Assembly: GCA_031213475.1 (NCBI GenBank)
Contig: JARUPZ010000004.1
Coordinates: 1,289,501 to 1,353,500 of the forward strand
Reading direction: 5' to 3'
DNA from: Nereocystis luetkeana
Taxonomy: Eukaryota > Sar > Phaeophyceae > Laminariales > Laminariaceae
DNA: 64,000 nucleotides
Shown here piece after piece: positions 43,391 through 54,100 of this stretch. Made by a program: the position numbers and the translations under genes. Each line of letters starts with the position of its first letter. Position 1 is the first letter of the stretch. The notes under the pieces are model-generated. The model saw only the letters and a program-made list of their open reading frames with translations, did not search any database and was not told where the DNA came from.

Positions 43391-45140
43391 TATATACACT
43401 CGATACGATATAACTCCGTACGCTTAATACTACGCCGTCATTGGTCGAAGATTTTCACTGCTAAAGAAATGCCTAACATCCACGTTGTATCTGCTCATAA
43501 TTAAGAAACACATCTCAACTGTTGGACCGGTTCTAGATCCTACAAAAATGTTAGATCAAGGTCGGAAAAAATAAGAAATTGAGCCTGGAAACCAAATTGG
43601 GGCGCTTCTTAACAACGGGTGCCCACTGCAGTTCTGTGGTGATAGCTCTCGCACGTATGATCTATAGAAGCAGTGCCACGTATCTGCAACCGATTCGAAC
43701 CCCCGCGCAATCCCACGGTGATGTTACGTGCACCCAACAGCAGGCAGCACTCTCGAAACGGACCGTCATGCACTGCGAAGCTATTTCCAGAGGTGCCAGG
43801 TACATGCTTCGAGGTTTGCATGATTTTCAGCAAATGTGGAGCAGCAGTACCCGCCTCTGGGCGGTATTATTTGTACATAGTACTACGCAGAAGATCCTAG
43901 AATCAGATAACGATTATCTTGGCAGCCCTGTGGAGAGTCGTTGTGGCCCTTCGCAGTAGCAACTCCAGATGACGATGGTCCTGGCAGCTCTGTGGAGAAC
44001 TTCACAGCGAATGCAGCGGTTTGGGCCTCACTCGTCATTCTCACTCGATCATCCTGATGGTTCGGAGCTCTGCAGTGCTAACGCAAATCGGGGCTCATAA
44101 CCTATACCAGGTATACTTCGTAAATATTGGCGGGATTCACATGAGGCGTTTGGTAGGGATGCTATGTTACGCCAGACAACCCACTGGAGGCAAGTTACTC
44201 GAGCTTCAGCTCCGGAGAGATATGCAAGAAATGGCGATCCATCGCAACTTGTGCTGGATATTGCCGGTGTCCAAGAGGACAGGGAGGGGAGAGAAAAAAA
44301 AGCCAGAGGAGTGGGGGAGTGTGCGAAGAGGACAGCACAAGAGCTCACCGCATACAGCCGAAAAAACGATGACAAACTGGCGAAGAAAAGCGATCGATGC
44401 CTAGCACTTACTACCGCGTGCTTGCTTCAAGCGAAAAGACGGCTTACTATTGAAAAAGCAGCGCTCGCCGTGGTCCGTGGCTCCTTGGCGGTCCTCGATA
44501 CTGATACGTATTATATATAAAGTAGACAGAAACGAACTATTAGTCAGGCAATGCCAGCATCACAGACTGGGCCAGTCAGTCGAACGAACAAGCAAAACGC
44601 GACAAGCATCCTATCCACCACGCGCGGCATTCCTTCGGCAAAAAAAATGGACGCCTCGGCCCGGAAACTTTTCGCAGTCCCTCAAAAAACAAACCTCCCT
44701 CGATTTAGGGCTTCCGCTCGCGCCCATTACCTTCAAAATCTTACCTCCACAATACGTCGACGAAAAAAAGTACAGGTACATCGAATATCACCGCTCTTCA
44801 GTTGCGACCAGCAACGCGAAGGATCGTCACGAGGCACAGAGCTCAGAATTTCGCAACCGCAGTGTTGCATCTCTCTGTTTCGATACCAGTGCCCCCCTAC
44901 GCCCGTCGCGCTATCATGATCAGAACACAGCAGAGCTCAATACAACTACAGTACATACAGCTGTAGTGCCGGTATGTCGTAGAAGTGTGGCTGAGGCAAT
45001 GACAATCATTTTCCCTCTGTTTCAAAAACGTAGCCCCCCTACGCCCGTTGCATCATCAACAGAGCTCCATCAAAACTAACTATAAATACGTACAGGGTAG
45101 CAGGTCGTAGTATTGTGGCCGGGGCACTACTATGCTACCA

Positions 45141-45181
45141 CCCGTTCACACCCGTTCACACCCGTTCACACCCGTTCACAC
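45141..45181. repeat. ACCCGTTCAC x4
   Basis: Four perfect 10 bp units. Confidence 0.95.
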
Positions 45182-45184
45182 CTC

Positions 45185-45530
45185 GGACAGGTCATGATCT
45201 ACCTATCTATCTGTCTACAGATATATCACTACTGCAGTTCCTCGCCTGCCGCTGTGAGACAATGTTTAGGATCTGCATAGTACATATCCCATTCAGCAAG
45301 CGTGTGCTTAACCCTTTCAGCACCGCACTTCCACAAGTGGGGACAAACTACTCAAAATATAGGTAGTTTGCCCCCAAAACGGCAATGCGGTCCTAAAAGG
45401 GTTAAAGTAGATAACACAGGTTATACGGCTCTCCTCCGGCAACATGAACGAGATTCTACAGAGCAGTGTGTATCTACGCCGGAAGGTCTAGATCGTGAAG
45501 TGGAAATCGATCATGTGTCCGACTCGTGCA
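45185..45530 (+). repeat. GATC-rich repeat family, copy 4, split by MITE2
   Basis: ATGTTTAGGATCTGCATAGT on one side and GTGAAGTGGAAATCGATCATG on the other. Confidence 0.5.
45312..45401. mobile_element. MITE2 copy 6
   Basis: TTAA on both sides (45308-45311, 45402-45405); left arm diverged (CCCTTTCAGCACCGCACTT). Confidence 0.9.
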
Positions 45531-46225
45531 CCTATTGCATCTCTCCGGTTCGAGAACAGAGTCCCCCAACGCCCGTGACATCATCATCACCACCAGGGCC
45601 TGGCACAGAGCTCCGCACAACTCGATACAGCTGTCGTATGTCGCAACAGCGCAGGCCGGAGAATTATTTCCAACCGGTTTTGCTCTCTGCTGAAAGAACA
45701 GAGCCTCCCGACGCCTGCTGCCCGATCACCAGACACATGGCTCGGCACACCTACATTACGGTTTGCTGAAGTATGTCGCACCACGAAGTGCGGTCGAGGC
45801 ATGCCTACCCACTGAATCCCAGTTTCAGCAAAATAGTCCCCCTACGCCCGCTGCATCATCGCCTGAACTCAACACAGAAGCTTATACACAGCTGCGGTAC
45901 GTCACAGTAACGCGGATGCGGCAATACTACTATGGTACCCACTGCGTCTCCATTGTGATAACGAAGCCCCACAGCGCCCCACAACACCAGATCTTACGGC
46001 CCCCAAAACACAAACGGTTTCGCGCGAGAACGTTGGTCCCGAGAAACATCGCGAGCTATGAAGTGCCACTTGCCATTCAATGCAGCGAGCCCGGAGCAAG
46101 CCAGGAGCACGCCAACAGCAGCAAGCCAACAATGAGGCCAACAACAAGCGGCAAGACAGCGTCACAGGCAACAGCGACGCAACAGCAAGTCCAGAGTTGG
46201 GCGGGGCGGCAGCACGCCAGGCTTT

Positions 46226-46515
46226 GCCCATCTGAGCGCGGCCCCTCCCTCTCTGTCTCTCGTACCTCGAGGCCCAAGACAGCGCGGCTCGAGCATACAA
46301 TTCCAGCCTGTGTACTAGACTATACTATCATAAATATGGTAAAAAAAACTAACAGCACACGAGTGCCTGCGCATCTGAACGCGCGCCTTCCTCTCCCGTC
46401 TCCCGTACCTCGAGGCTCAAGGCAGCGCGTTTAGAACAAACAATTCCAGCGTGTGTACTTGACTATTCTATCGTTAACATGGTACTTCGAAGTATAAACG
46501 AACAGCACACGAGTG
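46226..46515. repeat. Tandem duplication, ~145 bp unit
   Basis: GCCC(A/T)TCTGAGCGC, CTCGTACCTCGAGGC, ACAATTCCAGC.TGTGTACT, AACAGCACACGAGTG occur twice. Confidence 0.75.
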
Positions 46516-46619
46516 TGAGCCAATACTACGCATCGAGAGCGCTTTTTCGAATCAAGAACGGTGACCGGTCGTGTGGCGCTCTCAACGACCGCTCGCTCAT
46601 CTCAAGGCAGCGTCATGGG

Positions 46620-47035
46620 CGCCTTTTACGATGACATCTTACAGTTGCATGGTACGGGTGCATTTAAATTTTCATCTTACAGACTGCATCACATAGAGTG
46701 CATCTTGCGAATGCGTTCTACTGCTGCGTCTTACAACCGCATCTTACGAAGATTGCATCTTACGATCGCATCTTGCGATTGCATCTCACGACTGCATCTC
46801 AAGCTTGCATTTTACGGCGTGCATCTTGCGACTGCGCCTTACAACTGCATCTATTTTGCGACGATTGCGTATTGCGACGGTTGCATCTGACGATGGCTTC
46901 ATCTTACGATCGTTGCAACTTATCATATTTGCATCTTACAACTGCACCTTACAATTGCATCTAATGACGATTGCATCTTACGACTACATCTTACGGTTAT
47001 TGCGTCTTACGATATTGGATCGTACGATATCGTAG
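46620..47035. repeat. TTGCATCTTACGA minisatellite
   Basis: About 25 degenerate units of 13-20 bp (TTGCATCTTACGA, CTGCATCTCACGA). Confidence 0.8.
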
Positions 47036-47439
47036 TCACGACGGCAAAGAACCGGACAGAGCCACCCCAAGAAGGAAAGACGGAGGGAGAGCGAGCCCCC
47101 CCTACCGCAAGCGCCATCATCCGGCGCCTATTCTAGAGGGTGTCACCCTGTTCTGCTGCTCTCACCATCTATAGAAGCAACGGTTATTCTCCCTAGACCC
47201 AGCGCAGAGAGCATATCACATAAAACAAACGATGGCGGTGCGCGCGTGCGCGCTAAACAACGAAGCGCAAATCCTACAGCACCGCACAATACAAACGCCT
47301 TACATTCTGACCGAAAGCACCAACAACAAGAAAAAAACAAACGGATCAGCAGAGACCACGCCGGCAAAAACAAAAATGAGGCTTTTACTACCTGCACCTG
47401 CTACGCTGTCATTGTTGTACAATAGCAATACACTATCCA

Positions 47440-47750
47440 GAAAGGATATTCCTTCCTACCCCACCGCGAAAGGAAAGACCCTCTCGCCCCCCCCCGAACG
47501 GTAAGGCCTTCCTTCCCCACTGCGAAAGGTAGTATCTCCCTTCCCCACAACGAAAGGCAAGACCTTCTTGCCCCATCAAAAAAACGGAAAGCCCTTCCGG
47601 ACCCCACTAAAAAGGCCCGAAGTCTCCCTCCTGCCCCACCCCGAAAGGAAAGACCCCCCTGCCGTATCACGAAAGGAAACACCTTCCCGTCCCCAACATG
47701 AAACAGAAACGCCTTCCTGCCCCCACCGAGAAATGGAAACGCCTCACTAT
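47440..47750. repeat. CCTTCCTGCCCCAC..CGAAAGGAAAGA minisatellite
   Basis: About ten units of 28-35 bp, ending 60 bp from the glycosyltransferase stop codon, so probably just past its 3' UTR or inside it. Confidence 0.8.
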
Positions 47751-47811
47751 CGCACGGTTACCCGCCTCAGACACCCAACCAACACCAACCCAACCACCAC
47801 GACGAGCACCC

Positions 47812-48105
47812 TTATAATCTCCCCTCTTTGTCGGGCTCTAACGCCAAGCTGACCAGGCGCTCCAAACTTTCGTCATCGAACTCCACATTTGCAGAGCGAG
47901 CATACCACCGGCACAGGTACCAGTTCATACAAGTCTCGGTGCTTGGATGCGAGAACCCCATCATTGGAAGCCGAGAGCGGCTCTCCGAATAGGCGTGTCG
48001 AACGCCCAGCCCCTCCGCCATAGGCGCGTACCCGGCCTTGTAGTACTTGTGCGGGAACACCTCGAAGAGGAGAGACCCCGGACGCATGAAAAGCCCCAGC
48101 ATCGA
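47812..48105 (-). CDS. GT61-like glycosyltransferase, last exon
   Basis: Acceptor GCCATTCAG, then SMLGLFMRPGSLLFEVFPHK, YYKAGYAPMAEGLGVRHAY, CMNWYLCRWYARSANVEF and the stop TAA at 47814-47812. The joined sequence aligns with the PGS..(I/F)E.FP part of GT61 proteins. Confidence 0.75.
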   Translation of the reverse strand, partial: SMLGLFMRPGSLLFEVFPHKYYKAGYAPMAEGLGVRHAYSESRSRLPMMGFSHPSTETCMNWYLCRWYARSANVEFDDESLERLVSLALEPDKEGRL

Positions 48106-51100
48106 CTGAATGGCGTCGACCGAATCGCAAAGCGTTTCCGTTGAACGCCGTGTAGGGGGATGGTGGTTGTGGTTGGATTGGGCGGGTGCGGGTTGGGGGA
48201 GGGAAGTTGGGGTTAGAGAAAAGGAGTCACAGTACATGGTTCCACGCCGTGTAGGGGGAGGGGTGGGGGGTGCGGACTGAGGTTGGACTGGAGGGGTGGA
48301 GGTTATGGGGGGGAGGTTGGGGTGGGAGACAACGAGAATTAGCAAAAGCGTTTGCGATGCACGCCGTGAAGGGGGAGGGGGAGGGGGAGGGGGATGGGGG
48401 TTGGGTTGGGGCGAATGGGGTTGGGCTGGGGGGGGGGGGGGATGGGGGTTGCGAGAGGGAGGTTGGGGATAGAGAATAAGAGAAATATGAAGGGTTTCCG
48501 CTGAACGTCTTGAAGGGGGAGGGGGGGGGGGGGGGTAGGGGGATGGGTGGGGGTGGGGGTTGGGAAAAGGGGGGCTAGGGTTGGATTGGGTGGTGGGGGT
48601 TTCACAGGGGGGGGGGGGAAGCCGGGGTTTAAGGCAAGGAAAAATAGGGGGGGGGCGTACACCTTGGTTTGATAGTCTGAACCAACTCCTCTCTTATCAC
48701 ATCTTATTTCCCATGAATTTTCTCAGGCCGTCGGGGGTAGGGTTTAGGGTGTGATGTCAAGAAAACAAATGAACCATTTTGTTGGAGGGGGGCCAAGGCC
48801 AACGATAGGGGATCCCCAACCGAAGAGCTATCCAATCGACGGTACCCGACAAAAAAAAACGAACGACACCACCCAACTCCTAAAAATGCCAAAATTAATA
48901 CCAGGCACCAGGTATGTATTAAATAGTCAGAATGAAAACAAACAAGTGGGGTGGGGTTTCTGGCCGAAATGACTGAAAAAAACGTTGTTTTTTCGTAGTC
49001 TCGAAAATGGGTGTCTTAGGGCCTCGATTTTTTTTCTGCGTGCACCCTTGAATGACCCTGCACGGAGAGAATCCCCTTAATGAGTTACAACGTGATGGGT
49101 TGGTCGTACGCCTGAGCCAGATTGGATGGGTCGTCGAGTTAGGCTTGAGTTTTTCTCCCTCAAGGTCAGGTTTTGGGAAGATGCAAAGAGCTCCTTCAGC
49201 GAGGGGCCCCGGCGAAAAAAAAATCCAGTAGGTGTTACCCCAGAAGAACACGACAAAAAAATAAAACGACACCACGCTCCGAGAAAGGTCACAATGAAAA
49301 AACAGACCACTCGTACGCGGTGGGATGGCTTCCTGTAGGACTAAAAACAAATGCACTTTTTTCCATTCTTTCTTTTCAACTACCCCCCCCCCCTCTCACT
49401 ACTTGAGCTAGACAGCCAGGGTACCGTTTATTTTATTTTATTTTTTTGGCGGTCGGTCACAGCTGGTTGTCGAGTTAGATCATCTGTGGGAGGTGAACAA
49501 CCTTTACTTCGCACAATTGGGAACGATCGTATCGCGTAGTGTTCACGGTAATGCACCCCAAGAGGCAGCTACATAGCTTCCCATTGCTGTCTCTGGAAAT
49601 CCCTACACCGGAAATTAAACTAACACATTGAAGCTGTCATCCATGTGCAAGTCCGCCTCACAAGCGGGTTCTTAGTAGGATGAAGCTCACCCTTCATGCG
49701 ACTCGCCGGACACCTCACGGTGCTTCGCGCTTGATGCAAGCAATATCTGCTGGTCGATGAAAACCCGACATGCCCCGTCCCGGCATTGTAGGGATGCGAG
49801 GGTCTATGTTCATACGACTACGACATATGCATGAGATCAAGTACATCCCTCCTATCGAGTACACCCCCCCCCAAGCAATATCTGCCTGGTCGGTGAAAAC
49901 CCGACGTGCTCCGTCCCGGTATTGTAGGGATGCGAGGGTCTATGGTCATACGACTACGGCCGTGCATGATAATGATTACATGCCTGGGTATAAAATAGAA
50001 AGTGAGGTGTAGTTTTGTTTTTCGAGTGCCTCTGGCTTATCTTCGACCGTACAACATGCCGTTTTTTTGCAGCAGTTCTCCCCATCTTTGTTTGTGGGCA
50101 CCTGAAAACCGTGCGCCGTCAAGAGCACGTCCACGCCGGCCAGCTTCTCCACTAACGCGCACGGGTGTCTGGAGTCGTCGTGAGTCATCTCCTCCACGGC
50201 CCAGTCCGTGCCAAGCTTTTCCCGAAGCTTCTCGGTAACCTGCGTGGCGCGCGCGTGCGTGCGTGCGTGCGTGCGTCCAAGCGCGACAAGTACAACAAAC
50301 AACGTCGGCACCACATTCTACCGTAAGAAAGTCAGCGCTTTTGACTCGTGCCACGATGCGGGTTGCAATTAGGGACACCACCTTTATTTACGGCTCGCCA
50401 AAACATTTTTGTTGACGTGACGATGCTCCTCTGCCGAGGAACTACACCATGATTATCCCAAACCAATACCGTCGAAGCCCCCCCCCCCATTTGTATAATT
50501 TTTTTTCACAAAATTGTTGGAAAAACAAGAAACAAAAAAAACGCGTCAGCTGTGAGTAGGGCCGAGATGTTGAGCGGTTGAAGCCCAAACTTTCGCAAGC
50601 TGCGTGATGCGGCAAGACACGCTGATCACGCGTGCTTATTATCACTACAGCTGTGACGCGGCACGACTTTTAAGTCACCATTAGTGGCTGATTTGTCGGA
50701 CCAATAGATGAGCCGTTTCCCGGAGGTGCCGACTACCCAGCTGATTGAGTTTCCATGCTAATATAAAACAATAGCGGGAAGGATAGTTGAATGCGGACGC
50801 CATTTTTATCGTTTTCGAGCGGCCCCCCATCGGCCGTAGAGGGCAGACTTGTCTCGCTTCGCTCGCCTGACTTCAAGTCGGCAAGTCGCCTGACCAGCAG
50901 CTGGCTTCGCCAGCCGAGTTGCCGACTGCATTCAGTTAGTTGGCTACTCAGCACCTGCGGATTAGCCAGTAGACGTCAGATCCTACCGAGCCACAGCTTT
51001 GGTTTTTACACTACTCGTATTACGGGGGACCATAGTTAATAGGACCTACGGTATCTATAAAAACCTATATATTTAACTATTTCTACTAACAATATTTGGT

Positions 51101-54100
51101 TCTATTAACAATGGTCCCCCGTAATATGGAAAAATGAAAAACCAAAAAATAGCTGTCAGATCAAATATTCCGTCAAAACTCATACGTATTTGCAAGCTGT
51201 GTCTCCTTATATATACTTATAAGCCGGTCGTCCCGGCGGGCTAGTAGCACCCTCGAATGCTGCTATTGATAAGAGTTCGCGCTGGAGTTCGAATCCCACG
51301 AGGGTCGAACTTTTTTTAGCTTTTCCAAAAAAATATAGAAGAAACGTAATCAACTGCTGAGGGCATCTGCAGTAGTAGTAGCGTGGGTAGGAGCGATTCG
51401 ACGTTACTAATAGCCGACGAGGGAGGAAAGGGCCGAAGTCTTCTCGACATATAAAAAACGCCTTCCAAGGCAACGACCGTAGTGGGGAGGGCGGAGAAGA
51501 AAGAGCCTGCTTTGTGATCCCGGATCTGAGTTACTTACGACTACTTGTACAGGAAGGGGAGAGACAAAAAGGGGCGAAAATCAGCTATAACATAGGAACG
51601 GCGACTGCTGTGTGATTGGGGGATGATAAAAAGCGGTGTCCGATGACGACGCTGAGCGCTGATGCTGCTCGGAGACAGCTGATAACACCAGAATTATCAA
51701 GGTCGAGGTCGCTATCTCTCTTATCCCCTCCATCCCTCAGAAGGCGTCAAGCGTTACAGTGTTGCCCAAAGCCAGTTTAGAGCTCCTCAACACACACTTC
51801 GACGCGAGTCATCGCCGAGGGGAAAAAAGTGGTGAACCCTTCCCGCCTTAAAAATGCCTTCCAAGGTGAGTACCGTAGCAGGAGGGGGGGGGGTGTACTC
51901 GGTAGGAGAGATGTCCTCGATCTCATGCACGGCCGTAGTCGTATGACAAGAAACCCTCGCATCCTTATAATGTCGGGACGGAGCACGTCGGGTTTTCACC
52001 GACCAGGCAGACATTGCTTGCTGAAAACGCGAAGCGCCGTGTGGTGTCCGGCGGGTCGCATGAAGCGTGAGGTACATCCTACTATTACGGGGGACCACAG
52101 TTAACAGGGCCAAATATTGTTAGTAAAAATGGATAAACACATAGGTTTTTATGTGTACCATAGGTCCTGTTAACTATGGTCCCCCGTAATAAGAACCGCT
52201 TGTGAGGCGGACTTTCTCGCAAATGGATGGCAGCTTCAATTACCTAATTTAATTCCGGTGTAGGGCCTACTATGTGACCTCGGATCTGAGTTACGCCGTA
52301 AGGAAAGAAAAGCGAAGGTATCAAATAGGATAAAAAAAAAAGTGAGAAGCCTCCGAAAAACAAGTAGTGCAGGTCTCTACCGTAGCATCAATAGCATGTT
52401 TTCTTCCTGCATGTTATTACGGGGGTCCATAGTAAATAGGACCGAATATTGTTCGTAAAAATAGAGACATATATAGGTTTGTTGCCAAAGAATGTAAACC
52501 ATAACGCCTGATTCTCTCTACAACAACAAACTGCAGATTATTATCATATCGGTTCCCGATCCCTATTAATAATACTCTTTTCCTTTTTGTGTGTCCCGTA
52601 GGTCCTGTTTGATATGGTCCCCCGTGATAGTGCTATTCATCTATTGATAGGCCAGGTTCAAGCTATATTTCGTACGGCAGGGAACGCCCTATACATTATT
52701 GCGGTATATAGGCTACCAGGTACATACCAGGTATATAGTACCTTGGTATTACATACTAATCTCTCCCGAGATATAAGGATCTCTTCCATACTAAAATCAA
52801 ATAAAAATGGTGCTTATAATTCGGCACAAATTGGCACCAGGTAGTACTAAGATCCCACGGTGGGGACCCAAGAAGCACATTGTATCCCCCTGTCAACCTA
52901 CCATCCATATTTGTTTCGGTCTGCTTAATTTCCATGTTTTTTTCGCGCAATTTTTTCATCTTCCAGATTTTCCTGCTTTTTTTTCCACATATATATGTGA
53001 AATTTAACAAACCTGTTTTTTCTTTCTTCTGGAGAATTTCACGAATATATAGTGACAGAACGCCTCCGTACCTTGATACAAGTCTCCAATTATTTCCAAA
53101 CTTTGGAAACTCTGGAAAAAAAAGCTCTCCGATAAAAACGAGCCTTACTGCTGCGGTATGCAAGCCCATTTAATTGTGTCCCGGGCTTAGCTTACCATTT
53201 GCACATCGAACTGATCAGATAGATCATGTACAAGTGGATAATCTATAATAGATCATCTAGATCCTAGTCTCCCGTTTTGAGGCGCTGCGCAGGATCTGTA
53301 GAGGACAGCTCCAACCCATGAAACATGCGCTTCAAACAGTAGATCATGCGGGTTACACGGCGGCCACCCGGCGATGCGAATTAGATCGCACAGATCAGAA
53401 ACATGCATATTCCCCAACTGTGGGAATGATCTGTAGATAATCTGTAGATCATCTATCTGATCTGTCCGTCCCATGTGCGAATATTTATCAAAGCCAGGAG
53501 GAGCCTCAAGAAAAAACAGGCCTACCGCAGCACGCGTCTCACTCAGTACGTACAAAAACAAGCAAGTTTTCTTGTGGGTGACGTGTGGTGCGTCAAGACA
53601 CGACAAGCACAGAGTACGTGCGCGACATCACGTACCGCAACTATTCTTGGACCCACCATATGCTTCGAGCTTGATAACTCGACGACCTTTCGGATTTACA
53701 CAGGCTCTACAAATTAACCTTTGCGCAACCTCTACTCATAGTACATACCTGGTACCTGGTATGGTACCCGGTAAGCTAGGCTTAGTGCTTTTTTATTTTG
53801 GCAGTGGCCATTTCGGTGGAAACCTTGATTTTGGTGGATTTGCTTGGAATGAAATCAGGGCGCCAGGTGGCCCTGATGGAGGTCGACAACTCGATCGTCT
53901 TTCGAGACATCGATCATCGCTCGACCCCTCGATTATGTATCGATATGATAGCTCGGTTATATTTGGATGACTCGATAATCCTTCGACACCACGACTATAC
54001 GTCGATAAAACGATTATCTTCGACGTCATGCGATACATCATTCGAAGTAAACCTTTCGATCTCATCCGATACAAAACATACATATACATACATATCTCAC

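Larger units (their letters stand above)
44830..46000. repeat. Degenerate tandem repeat, ~110-140 bp unit
   Basis: CCCCCTACGCCCGTTGCATC marks units at 44893, 45033, 45564, 45700 and 45836; each continues CAGAGCTC.ACACAACT.. and TATGTCGCA. A MITE2 and a GATC-rich piece interrupt. A 209-codon open frame here (44450-45079) is not accepted as a gene. Confidence 0.65.

Noticed and set aside
44450..45079. 209-codon open frame
   Set aside because: It runs through a degenerate tandem repeat and adjoining unique DNA, has no recognised domain, and the frame is not preserved between repeat units.
45141..45181. CRISPR-like array
   Set aside because: The 10 bp units are contiguous with no spacers, and the genome is eukaryotic.
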